A model generated the notes under the pieces. The model was given only the letters and a program-made list of their open reading frames with translations. It searched no databases and was not told the DNA's origin. Source: Thauera aromatica K172 (GTDB lineage Bacteria; Pseudomonadota; Gammaproteobacteria; Burkholderiales; Rhodocyclaceae). Taken from it: DNA of 64,000 nt. Where the stretch lies: positions 558,001-622,000 of the forward strand of contig NZ_CP028339.1 in the NCBI RefSeq assembly GCF_003030465.1, read 5' to 3'. Positions 49,526 through 56,877 of the stretch are shown piece by piece; position 1 is the stretch's first letter, and the number at the start of each line of letters is the position of its first letter. A program made the translations under genes and the position numbers.

Positions 49526-50953
49526 TCACCAGTTGAAGCGCCAAACGACGTGCTCTTCTTTTACTGCGCCTAGGTGGAGCCAGAAAGACACTCCTGAACG
49601 ACTGTCTGACTTGAGCCGCTGCCGACGCACAACCGGGACGACTTTGTCGTCAGATGCTCTTTGCAAGGAGACTTTCGTACCGGCTGATGGCTCTATCCAC
49701 AAGCCATCCCTGGCAAGTTCGACAGTGCATAGCAGACGGGCATCCGCGTACAGGGACGTCCCCAAAGGCAAAGTCTTTAACTCGGCAGGGCTCATACTCA
49801 AAACCATCGCCTTGCCTGTGCGAGTCCAGCACTCTTTTCGAATCAACGACTCTGGAACCTCCTCCGGCAAGCCCTCCCGGAGCAGATCAGGCGGCATATA
49901 GCGATATTCCTGCAAGAGGATCGTACGATTCGCATCCTGGGCGTGATCGCAAAATGGACAGGTGTGCTTTGAGGTGTAGAAAAACGTGTTGCCACAAGAC
50001 TCACATTGATCGCAATGCCCCGTGGCGGCCTCAAAGGCATCAGCCCACTCACTTAGACTTGGCCGCTCACCCGGATTATTCAGCCCGGCATTGAAGCATC
50101 GTTCGAACAGCGCTCGCAGTGGAGCATTGAGTGTGATTTCGCGGGGAAGACCTATCGACAAGGCGTTGCTGCGATCAACTGGGTGATCTACCCAAGGGAG
50201 TTCGCCTCGGAGGGCCGCCTCTTCACGCTCGGGTTCACCATCAAGCACAACGTCCCCCTTGAGGGGGTGAACCAGCGTGAGGATGCGATACGCCATGACC
50301 GCAAAACTCCAACTGTCGGTCAGTGTATTGATGCCGGACTCTCCCCTCAGAATCTCTGGAGCCCCGTAATCGGGGGTGAAAACTCCTTGTTGACCATCGC
50401 GCGACTGACTCGCAACGTTGTCAGCATCGATTAACCAGACTTCGGCGTACTCAAGTGACTGCGATACGAAGACATTTGCAGGAGAGAGATCGCCATAGGC
50501 GAGTCCTCGGCCGTGCAGATCCGCCAGCACCCGAGCCAGTCGCGCCAGCATCTTCAACCGACGCAACAAGCCACCTGTCTTGACATAGCCGGAGAGGCCA
50601 TCATCTGACATCAAGGCGTCAGTCGCCACCTGCATCAGTGCAGTCATTGGCGCCAGTCCATCCATCAATTCCATGACGTAACCGGGCTGCGGCTGAGTGA
50701 TGAGGGCTTGCGGGTGTGCTATCGGGAGGCCGTCAAGTGGCTGACGCATAAGAGCGCGGATCTTGTTCGTCCAACTGGCTCGCTTCTCATCTGTGGTTGC
50801 ACGCGCGATTTTGACGAGAACGTTGGGGTAGTTGGTCGTGCAAACGATCCCCTGACCGCCTTCGCCGATACGCCCCGTCAGCTCATAGGACTGACCGTGT
50901 TGGTCTAGCACCGTCCGGTTCTTCTTTGGTGCCTCTGGTGTTGCTGTGCTCAT
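49526..50953 (-). CDS. Ser/Thr protein kinase with C-terminal zinc ribbon (TerY-P triad)
   Basis: 475 residues. The kinase domain (about 15-290) has the glycine loop RIGEGGQGIV, Lys in VLVKIA, catalytic loop LAYGDLSPANVFV (HRD changed to YGD but Asp and Asn kept) and metal site LIDADNV (DFG changed to DAD). A zinc ribbon follows (CDQCESCGN...CPFC). The C-terminus holds a beta-rich domain. It overlaps the PP2C gene by 4 nt. The kinase-phosphatase-VWA triad is known from Ter-related stress systems; the substrate is likely another operon protein. Confidence 0.88.
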   Translation of the reverse strand: MSTATPEAPKKNRTVLDQHGQSYELTGRIGEGGQGIVCTTNYPNVLVKIARATTDEKRASWTNKIRALMRQPLDGLPIAHPQALITQPQPGYVMELMDGLAPMTALMQVATDALMSDDGLSGYVKTGGLLRRLKMLARLARVLADLHGRGLAYGDLSPANVFVSQSLEYAEVWLIDADNVASQSRDGQQGVFTPDYGAPEILRGESGINTLTDSWSFAVMAYRILTLVHPLKGDVVLDGEPEREEAALRGELPWVDHPVDRSNALSIGLPREITLNAPLRALFERCFNAGLNNPGERPSLSEWADAFEAATGHCDQCESCGNTFFYTSKHTCPFCDHAQDANRTILLQEYRYMPPDLLREGLPEEVPESLIRKECWTRTGKAMVLSMSPAELKTLPLGTSLYADARLLCTVELARDGLWIEPSAGTKVSLQRASDDKVVPVVRRQRLKSDSRSGVSFWLHLGAVKEEHVVWRFNW

Positions 50954-51654
50954 TCAGAAGTCCTAAAAATGGCCACGAGTGTTTTGTCGTCGCTGTGTAA
51001 GGGGGTCGCCCAGTCATTCAATTCAGACTGCAACCAGCGCCTGCCCCTGCGCCGATTTCGAGCGCTTAAGTCTTGATAAAGCGCATCAAAGAAGTCAGCA
51101 AGATGCGCAGATTCGAGGTCATCGGCCACGCCATCTGTCATCAGGACTACACCATCACCCGTCTCGGTGAATCGGCCCCTGGTACAGTTCCATTTGTCTT
51201 GCAGGTGCATGGACTCAAGTGCCCAAGTCTGATTGCCATAGGCTGTGCGCTCTGGCGTAACGCGACGGAACTCGCCAGCGCACCTCACCAGCAGAAGACC
51301 ATCACCCAATTGGGCAGCATGGACCTCGCCTTGGTCTGTCACGCGACCGAACAGCAGTGTGGTCGCGGCGTCTCGTGGAGTTGTCGGATCAATCGCCTCG
51401 AGCCATTGCTGATGAATCAAGGGCAGAGTTGCGGGTAGATCGAAGCTGCTCGATGTGGCGCGCAAGATCCGCCGGGCAACTTGGCAGGCACTACGTGAGC
51501 CCAGATCACTACGCGCTCGCGATCCCAATCCGTCTGCCGCAGCCGCAATCCAGCCACCTCGGCAACCCGCCAGAACCATGGCGTCCTGATTTGGCTCACC
51601 CAGGTCCACGTGTCGGGGGCCGATGACGCTCGCGCCGCAGGCAATAAACCTCAT
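50950..51654 (-). CDS. PP2C-type protein phosphatase (TerY-P triad)
   Basis: 234 residues with PPM/PP2C metal-binding motifs: EPNQDAMVL, AAADGLGSRARSD, AQLGDGLLLV, VLMTDGVADDLES and the final SDDKTLVAIF. It should remove phosphates placed by the adjacent kinase. It overlaps the VWA gene start side and the kinase gene by 4 nt each, indicating fixed stoichiometry. The acidic residues all appear intact. Confidence 0.9.
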   Translation of the reverse strand: MRFIACGASVIGPRHVDLGEPNQDAMVLAGCRGGWIAAAADGLGSRARSDLGSRSACQVARRILRATSSSFDLPATLPLIHQQWLEAIDPTTPRDAATTLLFGRVTDQGEVHAAQLGDGLLLVRCAGEFRRVTPERTAYGNQTWALESMHLQDKWNCTRGRFTETGDGVVLMTDGVADDLESAHLADFFDALYQDLSARNRRRGRRWLQSELNDWATPLHSDDKTLVAIFRTSE

Positions 51655-52469
51655 TGGAAGTCGAGGTCTAGTGCGTCGTCATCCGGGGGCGGGACAACGA
51701 ATGCGGTTGAGATGTCTGGATTTTTGCTTGCAGTGCGAGTGGTGACACTCATGGTCACTGCACGGAAGAAGCGGTGGATGTCCCGGGCGTTGTGGGCCTT
51801 GAAAATGGGAGCCTCTGCGTCGTTTGCAAAATCCTTCAACATTGCTTCATCGGCATCCGGCCCAATCGCCATTGCTAGTCGGGTCGCCTTCTGTGCCCGC
51901 TCGGAGTCACAAAGAGCCTTGAAAGGAGCCTCCCAGTCGTCGGTCGGTTGTCCATCAGACAAAAGAATCAGAACGGGGCGATAGGCTCGGGAGGGGATGC
52001 GATCCTTGTCTTCCAGTAACTGACGAGCGAGGTCAAATGCAGCACCCATCGGAGTAACACCACCAGCCTGAAATTCCGAGAACCCTGCGACGCCATGCGC
52101 CGCAACCAACGGTAGATGCATCTGCGCCTTTCCACCGAAGGTGATCAAGCCCACCTGGATCTCGGCGCGCAGACGACTCTCCTTGGCGAAAGTCGAGACC
52201 ATCTCCTTAATCGCAGCATTTAGCGCCTCGATCTTGCCGTTCTCCCCCATGCTGCCGCTTGTGTCAGCCAAGACGATCACGGGGAAAGGCCGGGGCGTAG
52301 CGACAGCGAATTTTTTGAGACTGCTCATCTTCTTTGTCCTTAGATCAGGTTGATTTTTCGTTTGCAGACTTGGTGTCTTGGGTGGTGAAACCGGCGCCTT
52401 GGTGGAACGCATCGCGAGATCGCCTACGTATCGGCTCACGATGTCTTCTTGGTATTTGGCAAACCCCAT
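51651..52469 (-). CDS. TerY-like von Willebrand A domain protein
   Basis: 272 residues from ATG at MGFAKYQEDI with an excellent ribosome site (GGAGG). After a ~55-residue polar N-terminus comes the VWA domain with a complete MIDAS: DTSGSMG (about residue 67), the Thr of GGVTPMGAA and the Asp of LLSDGQPTDDWE. An acidic C-terminal tail (PPPDDDALDLDFQ) could be a phosphorylation or docking tail. TerY-type proteins form a triad with PP2C and kinase. Its promoter appears to lie in the 3' end of the activator gene. Confidence 0.9.
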   Translation of the reverse strand: MGFAKYQEDIVSRYVGDLAMRSTKAPVSPPKTPSLQTKNQPDLRTKKMSSLKKFAVATPRPFPVIVLADTSGSMGENGKIEALNAAIKEMVSTFAKESRLRAEIQVGLITFGGKAQMHLPLVAAHGVAGFSEFQAGGVTPMGAAFDLARQLLEDKDRIPSRAYRPVLILLSDGQPTDDWEAPFKALCDSERAQKATRLAMAIGPDADEAMLKDFANDAEAPIFKAHNARDIHRFFRAVTMSVTTRTASKNPDISTAFVVPPPDDDALDLDFQ

Positions 52470-52502
52470 GGCCCGGCCTCCAATGCATAAAAGTTCTTAT
52501 CA

Positions 52503-54020
52503 TCAAGCACCATCCGTGCCAGGCCTTCTTGGCTGGTATTTGAGTAGCCAATTCGTCAAGGTCTGGTAGCTGCCAAGGCCCAGCAACTTCGCCGCCTCAG
52601 TTTTGTTGTCGTGGCTCTGTTCCATCGCCCTCTCAAGGTAGTGGCGGGCCACTTCTGCCATCAAATCAGGCAGGGAGAACCCCTCACCCAGTGCTGCGCC
52701 CAAAATGGTGTCGTCTGAGCGACTAGACGTCAGAGACAGAACCTCAGTGACATCCTCGGCGGCTATCTCTTCTCCTGGCACCCAGATGGACGCCCTCAAA
52801 AGAGCGTTGTGTAACTCCCTCACATTGCCCGGCCAAGTGTGGCGAAGAAGAATATTTCTTGCGCTTACAGACAATGTTTTATGCTTGAAGCCAGGCTGGG
52901 ATGCTGCTTCGCGGTTGACCTGAGCAAGCAAAGCATCGATCAATAAATTGAGGTCTCCCTCGCGAGCGCGCAGGGGAGGCAATGCCAAGATGCCAACTGC
53001 GATTCGATGAAACACATCCTCTCTGAATCGCCCAACTCGAACCTCTTCAGGCAGGACTCGGTTGGTCGCGGCAACGATACGCACATCGATTTTTCGGGAC
53101 TTGCTAGCCCCGATGCGTGTCACCTCGTGCTCTTGGAGCACACGAAGCAGCCGAACTTGAGACGACAGCGGAAGCTCACCGATTTCGTCCAGGAAAAGCG
53201 TCCCGCCATCGGCCGCCTCAAAGTGGCCAACGCGACCAGTATGAGCGCCCGTAAAAGCCCCCTTTTCGTGACCGAATAGCTCAGAGTCGATCAACTCGAG
53301 CGGAATCGCCCCACAGTTGACTGCGATGAATGGTGCATCCTTTCGCTTGCTTGAGGCATGGATCGCCCGCGCGAAAAGCTCCTTGCCTGTTCCAGACTCG
53401 CCTTGAATCAGCACCGGCAGGTCCCGTTGCGCCAGTCGCTGCGCCATGGCTACTACGCGCTTCATCGCATTGCAGCGATGAATGATGCTGGCGAACTCCG
53501 GCGCAGGTGGGGGCAACCCTTGAACAAGGTGTGCGAGAGCTTCATCAGCTTGCTTGCTCGCAACTGGAAGGAACTCAGCGGCCAGGTCGAATGGAACAAC
53601 CACAGGACGCACGCCGTGTTCACGAGAAGACTCTATGAGGCTGGCCCCGTACTTGGCTTTCGCTAACAGGACCCACACAGCAGCCATGGCAGGGGTGCCA
53701 GGGCTCACATGAAAAGTGAACGGGAGCTCAGGTGAAGAAGAGAGGGTTTCAGACACCGCTGCGTTGGCTGCAACGTATATGTCTTCGAAGTCGGTGGGGC
53801 TTCGCAGTTTTGCGTACCGCACCTCTGTAGCCCCAGTGAATCTTCCGCTCAGCCACGCCAAGAAGTTCTGCGTTTTCTGCTGCCCATGATCTGATAGGAG
53901 CACTAGGCGGTCATAGACCCGCGTTTCCAGCGCCATCAAGATGGGGCCGAGATCCGCGCCTGACACATCTCCCGAGGCGCGGAGGTCTGAGTTACCAAGC
54001 CATGCAAAAAGTATGCGCAT
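52503..54020 (-). CDS. Sigma-54-dependent activator with RtcR/CARF-like sensor domain
   Basis: 505 residues. The N-terminal ~180 residues resemble the RtcR/CARF sensor: RILFAWLGNSDLRASGD, LVLLSDHGQQKTQNFLAWL and FHVSPGTPAMAAVWVLLAKA (the CARF-like Gly/Thr motif). The AAA+ domain has Walker A GESGTGKE (about 211), the sigma-54-contacting GAFTGA (about 254) and LFLDEIGELPLSSQVRLLR. A Fis-type helix-turn-helix (NKTEAAKLLGLGSYQTLTNW) ends it. CARF domains bind cyclic or linear oligonucleotides, and RtcR responds to RNA damage. The gene heads the defence operon with a 33-bp gap to the VWA gene. Confidence 0.9.
   Translation of the reverse strand: MRILFAWLGNSDLRASGDVSGADLGPILMALETRVYDRLVLLSDHGQQKTQNFLAWLSGRFTGATEVRYAKLRSPTDFEDIYVAANAAVSETLSSSPELPFTFHVSPGTPAMAAVWVLLAKAKYGASLIESSREHGVRPVVVPFDLAAEFLPVASKQADEALAHLVQGLPPPAPEFASIIHRCNAMKRVVAMAQRLAQRDLPVLIQGESGTGKELFARAIHASSKRKDAPFIAVNCGAIPLELIDSELFGHEKGAFTGAHTGRVGHFEAADGGTLFLDEIGELPLSSQVRLLRVLQEHEVTRIGASKSRKIDVRIVAATNRVLPEEVRVGRFREDVFHRIAVGILALPPLRAREGDLNLLIDALLAQVNREAASQPGFKHKTLSVSARNILLRHTWPGNVRELHNALLRASIWVPGEEIAAEDVTEVLSLTSSRSDDTILGAALGEGFSLPDLMAEVARHYLERAMEQSHDNKTEAAKLLGLGSYQTLTNWLLKYQPRRPGTDGA
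52506..52521 (-). promoter_or_regulatory. Near-consensus sigma-54 promoter for the terY operon, inside the activator gene
   Basis: The minus strand reads TGGCACGGATGGTGCT against the sigma-54 consensus TGGCACG-N4-TTGCW, with one mismatch. GG and GC lie at the required 10-bp spacing. The expected start of transcription is near 52495, leaving about 25 nt before the VWA gene. The element overlaps the last codons (PGTDGA) of the activator gene. Confidence 0.72.
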
Positions 54021-54072
54021 TGGGCGTAACGAATTTTGTGATCACATAAGTTTCATTATGTCGCACAGATTA

Positions 54073-54088
54073 TGCAATCGGCAAGCCC
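54073..54088 (-). promoter_or_regulatory. Candidate sigma-54 promoter upstream of the activator gene
   Basis: The minus strand reads GGGCTTGCCGATTGCA. It keeps the invariant GG and GC 10 bp apart and the TTGCA of the -12 box, but has three mismatches in the -24 box. The start of transcription would be near 54062, about 42 nt before the activator ATG. This would give autoactivation; alternatively a sigma-70 promoter serves the gene. Confidence 0.5.
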
Positions 54089-54133
54089 CTTGGTGGAAGA
54101 AGGGCAACAGATTCGAAACCTACCGGGTAAGCC

Positions 54134-54165
54134 GGTGCGATTCAGTGTTTGCCTGAAAACGCACC
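54134..54165. promoter_or_regulatory. Large inverted repeat, candidate enhancer site of the activator
   Basis: GGTGCGATTCAG (54134-54145) faces CTGAAAACGCACC (54153-54165); apart from one extra base in the right arm the arms are perfect complements around a 7-bp centre. Its centre is about 87 bp upstream of the predicted sigma-54 start at 54062, a typical place for an enhancer-binding-protein site. Confidence 0.5.
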
Positions 54166-54177
54166 CGCTGTTTAGCA

Positions 54178-54185
54178 CGTGTAGC
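54178..54185 (+). repeat. Left target-site duplication of the IS66-type element
   Basis: CGTGTAGC, identical to 56241-56248. Eight-base target duplications are typical for IS66-family insertion. Confidence 0.8.
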
Positions 54186-54267
54186 GTAAGCGGTAACTGC
54201 CCGGCCCCCTGTGCCAATATGACCTGCGTCACCTACCCCTGACCATTTAGTGAGCAACGAGGTAGGC

Positions 54268-54777
54268 ATGACGACCACCACTCAACCCACGGCATCGATG
54301 CACATTCTGAAGACCTCTGCCGATCCGCTCGTCTCGGAAGGCGCCCGTAGGGCGACTGAAGAGACGAGCGGATCGGCGGCGCCGACCGCGCAGCCCGGTG
54401 CCAACACCGAGGTCGTGCCGCGCGCCCGACGCCGGCAGTTCTCCAACGCCGACAAGCGGCGGATCCTCGACGCGGCTGACCGTTGCACCCAGCCCGGCGA
54501 GATCGGCGCGCTGTTGCGCCGCGAGGGCGTCTACTCATCGAGCCTGAGCACTTGGCGGCGCCAGCGCGAGGCCGCCGAACTGGCTGCACTGGCACCGCAA
54601 AAGCGGGGCCCCAAGCCGGATCCCGCCGCCGCCGAAGCGCGCCAGATCGCGCAGCTGATGCGCGAGAACGAACGCCTCAAGAGCCAGCTCGACAAGGCGC
54701 ACCTGATCATCGAGGTCCAAAAAAAAGTTGCTGCCTTGCTGGGCAGTCCGATCGACGACACGCACGACAAGTCATGA
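54268..54777 (+). CDS. IS3-family transposase OrfA
   Basis: 169 residues from ATG at MTTTTQPTAS. It has a helix-turn-helix (FSNADKRRILDAADRCTQPG, EIGALLRREGVYSSSLSTWR) and a leucine-zipper-like tail (LMRENERLKSQLDKAHLIIEVQ) typical of IS3-family OrfA. Its end overlaps orfB in ATGA. An A8G run near the end could drive a -1 frameshift to make the OrfAB transposase. Confidence 0.88.
   Translation: MTTTTQPTASMHILKTSADPLVSEGARRATEETSGSAAPTAQPGANTEVVPRARRRQFSNADKRRILDAADRCTQPGEIGALLRREGVYSSSLSTWRRQREAAELAALAPQKRGPKPDPAAAEARQIAQLMRENERLKSQLDKAHLIIEVQKKVAALLGSPIDDTHDKS
54719..54727 (+). promoter_or_regulatory. A8G slippery run for -1 frameshift in the IS3-type element
   Basis: Eight A followed by G sit in the OrfA Gln-Lys-Lys codons. 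The -1 frame is open from there into orfB, so slippage of the A-AAA-AAA heptamer yields a fused OrfAB, the usual IS3 expression mode. Confidence 0.7.
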
Positions 54778-55826
54778 TGCGCGGCGCCGAAGAACTTGCC
54801 CCGGCCCTTGGCATGGCCGCCGCCTGCCGGGCCGTGGGCCTCTGGCGCGGTGCGCCGGCCCGGGCGCGCGCACGGGCCCACCGCGAAGCCCTGCATGGAC
54901 CGCACCCCCGCCGCACGGCACGGCCCCGTCCGCCGCTGGCGCTCGCCCCCCTCGAGCGCAAGGAATTGCTCGAGGTGCTCAACAGCGAGCGCTTTTGCGA
55001 CATGGCGCCGGCGGCCATCCATGCCACGCTGCTCGACGAGGGGCGCTATCTGGGCTCGGTGCGCACCATGTACCGGGCGCTCGCCGCCAACGGCGCCACG
55101 CGCGAACGCCGGCGTCAGCTCACCCATCCGGCCTATGCCAAGCCGGAATTGCTGGCCACCGCGCCCAATCAGGTCTGGTCCTGGGACATCACCAAGCTCA
55201 AGGGGCCGGCCAAATGGACCTGCTTCCACCTTTACGTGATCCTCGATATCTTCAGCCGCCACGTCGTGGGCTGGCTGATTGCCGAGCGTGAAAGTGGCGA
55301 GCTGGCCGAACAGTTGATCGCCGAGACCGTGTCCCGCCACGACATCGCGCCCGGCACCCTCACGCTGCATGCCGATCGCGGGGCCAGCATGCGCTCCAAG
55401 CCCGTGGCCGCCTTGCTGGTCGATCTGGATATCACCAAGAGCCATAGCCGCCCGCACGTCTCGGACGACAACCCCTACTCGGAATCGCAATTCAAGACGA
55501 TGAAGTACCGTCCAGACTTCCCCGCACGCTTCGGCAGCCTCGCCGACGCCCGTGCCCACTGCCAGACCTTCTTCACCTGGTACAACACCGAGCACCGGCA
55601 CTCGGGCATCGGCTACATGACGCCGAGCAGCGTCCATTACGGCCAGGCGTATGCCGCGCATCTGCTCCGTCAGGACACTCTCGATGCAGCCTTCCTCGCC
55701 AACCCGAAACGTTTCAAGGGGCGCCGCCCTGAGCCCCCCGCGCTGCCCAGCGCCGTCTGGATCAACCCACCCGCAACGGAGACAAACGACGACCCGAACA
55801 CCCTGGCTTCCCCAGTAAATTCATGA
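54774..55826 (+). CDS. IS3-family transposase OrfB (DDE integrase core)
   Basis: 350 residues if initiated at ATG in the ATGA overlap; normally made as a frameshift fusion. The rve integrase core is intact: first Asp in VWSWDITKLKGP, second in LTLHADRGASM, and the Glu in SDDNPYSESQFKTMKYRP. An N-terminal HTH_21-like segment precedes it. It catalyses strand transfer of the element. The reading frame is complete, so the element may be active. Confidence 0.88.
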   Translation: MMRGAEELAPALGMAAACRAVGLWRGAPARARARAHREALHGPHPRRTARPRPPLALAPLERKELLEVLNSERFCDMAPAAIHATLLDEGRYLGSVRTMYRALAANGATRERRRQLTHPAYAKPELLATAPNQVWSWDITKLKGPAKWTCFHLYVILDIFSRHVVGWLIAERESGELAEQLIAETVSRHDIAPGTLTLHADRGASMRSKPVAALLVDLDITKSHSRPHVSDDNPYSESQFKTMKYRPDFPARFGSLADARAHCQTFFTWYNTEHRHSGIGYMTPSSVHYGQAYAAHLLRQDTLDAAFLANPKRFKGRRPEPPALPSAVWINPPATETNDDPNTLASPVNS

Positions 55827-56077
55827 AGCACGGTGACGCAAAGTCATTGACACGTTCCGCGGCCTGTGCCTGGGCTGCGAGTTCTTCATCGAGGCGAGTC
55901 AGAAAGAGGAAAAACGGGTGCGTCTGCAGTTGAACGTGGCACACTTGAGCGGTCTCTTGGCTTGGTAACCAGAGACTCCCCCGAGGGGTTCGTTTGTTCA
56001 AGTTCCCTGAGGGGGATCCCCCCTCCGCCATCACGCTGCTTGATCATTCCGCCGGGAAAAGGCATCAGCAGCGGTGA

Positions 56078-56212
56078 CCGTGCTCAGTCGATGTGCTCCA
56101 GCGTGTCGGGCAGCACCCGGCCGCCGACGTGGCGCAACTCACCCCCAGGCTGTGGAAGCAGCACTTCGCTGCCAACCCGTTGCGATCCGATCTCTTCGCA
56201 ATCTCGAAGTAG
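56078..56212 (+). pseudogene. C-terminal scrap of a probable IS66 transposase
   Basis: An open frame of 44 codons ends VDVLQRVGQHPAADVAQLTP, then RLWKQHFAANPLRSDLFAIS before TAG. It lies 28 bp from the IS66-type right end, where the transposase gene would end. The assignment is by position more than by sequence. Confidence 0.35.
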
Positions 56213-56236
56213 GCAAGGACGCCGGTCAGTTACCGC

Positions 56237-56446
56237 TTACCGTGTAGCGGCAGGTATCCAATCCTTTGCTGCCTTGCACAAGCTTTGAATTGAACGTCTG
56301 GATTGGCCGAGGTCCTTCCGTAGGTCGTCCGGCAGGTTTCGGATTGGACCTGTCATCTGAAGGACGGCTCCATGCAACAGCCCAACGGCAGGTCGTGGCC
56401 GGATCACGTCGGTGGATTGGCTGATCGCGTTCGTCGGAATTCGCAC
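56237..56446 (-). pseudogene. Small open frame truncated by the IS66 insertion
   Basis: 69 codons beginning MRIPTNAISQSTDVIRPRPA, with NLPDDLRKDLGQSRRSIQSL downstream. The stop is created by the IS end (GTAAGC). If the element is removed at its 8-bp duplication, the frame continues about 18 codons further (TRAKQRVRFQANTESHRLTR). No family recognised; it may be a real small gene or chance. Confidence 0.3.
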
Positions 56447-56668
56447 TCAGTCCTCGCCCTTCGAGATGTGCTTGGGCAGCGGGTGGATTTCAGTCCAATT
56501 TCCCTTGAAACGGCTGTCGGCGCCGTCACCCCGGTCCGTCATGCCACGCAGAAACGGTGGGATCTCGATCTCCACCTTCCGCCGACGTTTGATGTGGCGC
56601 CGAAGGGCCGCCAGCCCGAGCGCGATGATGGCGCTGACCCACAGGACGCTTTCGACGTCGAGCATCAT
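56447..56668 (-). CDS. Small membrane protein with an FtsZ-tail-like motif
   Basis: 73 residues. One N-terminal membrane segment (VLWVSAIIALGLAAL) is followed by a basic stretch (RRHIKRRRKV) and then EIEIPPFLRGMTDRG, which resembles the conserved C-terminal peptide of FtsZ (DIPAFLRKQ). It overlaps the upstream small gene by 4 nt. The topology puts the motif in the cytoplasm. Function unknown; interaction with FtsZ-binding division proteins is a hypothesis. Confidence 0.6.
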   Translation of the reverse strand: MMLDVESVLWVSAIIALGLAALRRHIKRRRKVEIEIPPFLRGMTDRGDGADSRFKGNWTEIHPLPKHISKGED

Positions 56669-56877
56669 TGCCTACGCCGGCTGGCCCGCACGATCCCGGC
56701 ACCTAAGGGGTCAGTGGTCGAGTAGAGGCAGATCGGCCGGTCGATGTGCTCCTGACTGCGTTCAGCCTTCAGGCGGCGTCGATGCAGGACGAAGAGGACG
56801 ATGGCTGTAATCGCGGCGCCGGCGATTGCGCCGACCGCCGCAGCGCCGAGCAGCGAAAAATCAATCTCGGGGATCAT
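56665..56877 (-). CDS. Small single-pass membrane protein
   Basis: 70 residues from ATG at MIPEIDFSLLG. One membrane helix (AAAVGAIAGAAITAIVLFVL) is followed by a basic cytoplasmic tail (HRRRLKAERSQEHI). It overlaps both neighbours by 4 nt, so three tiny genes form one unit just inside the right island end. No family recognised. Confidence 0.6.
   Translation of the reverse strand: MIPEIDFSLLGAAAVGAIAGAAITAIVLFVLHRRRLKAERSQEHIDRPICLYSTTDPLGAGIVRASRRRQ

Larger units (their letters stand above)
54210..55852 (+). mobile_element. IS3-family element nested in the IS66 remnant
   Basis: Imperfect terminal inverted repeats of about 22 bp are visible: GTGCCAATATGACCTGCGTC with following ACC at the left, and the complement of GTGTCAATGACTTTGCGTCA with CC at the right. 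Between them lie orfA and orfB. No clear short target duplication is seen, in keeping with a deletion next to one end. Confidence 0.7.
54186..56240. mobile_element. Internally deleted IS66-type element
   Basis: The ends are inverted copies of GTAAGCGGTAACTGNCCGGC and are flanked by an 8-bp duplication CGTGTAGC on both sides. Termini starting with GTAA and 8-bp duplications are IS66 traits. The interior has been largely replaced by an IS3-type element; at the right remains only a short 3' piece that may be a transposase end. The element cannot encode its own transposition now. Confidence 0.75.

Noticed and set aside
54037..54046. Perfect palindrome TGTGATCACA in the activator leader as a CRP site
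   Set aside because: The half-sites lack the 6-bp spacer needed for CRP, and a 10-bp palindrome can occur by chance in this AT-rich stretch.
54531..55661. Minus-strand frame across the IS3-type element
   Set aside because: Antisense of OrfB, whose DDE residues are intact.
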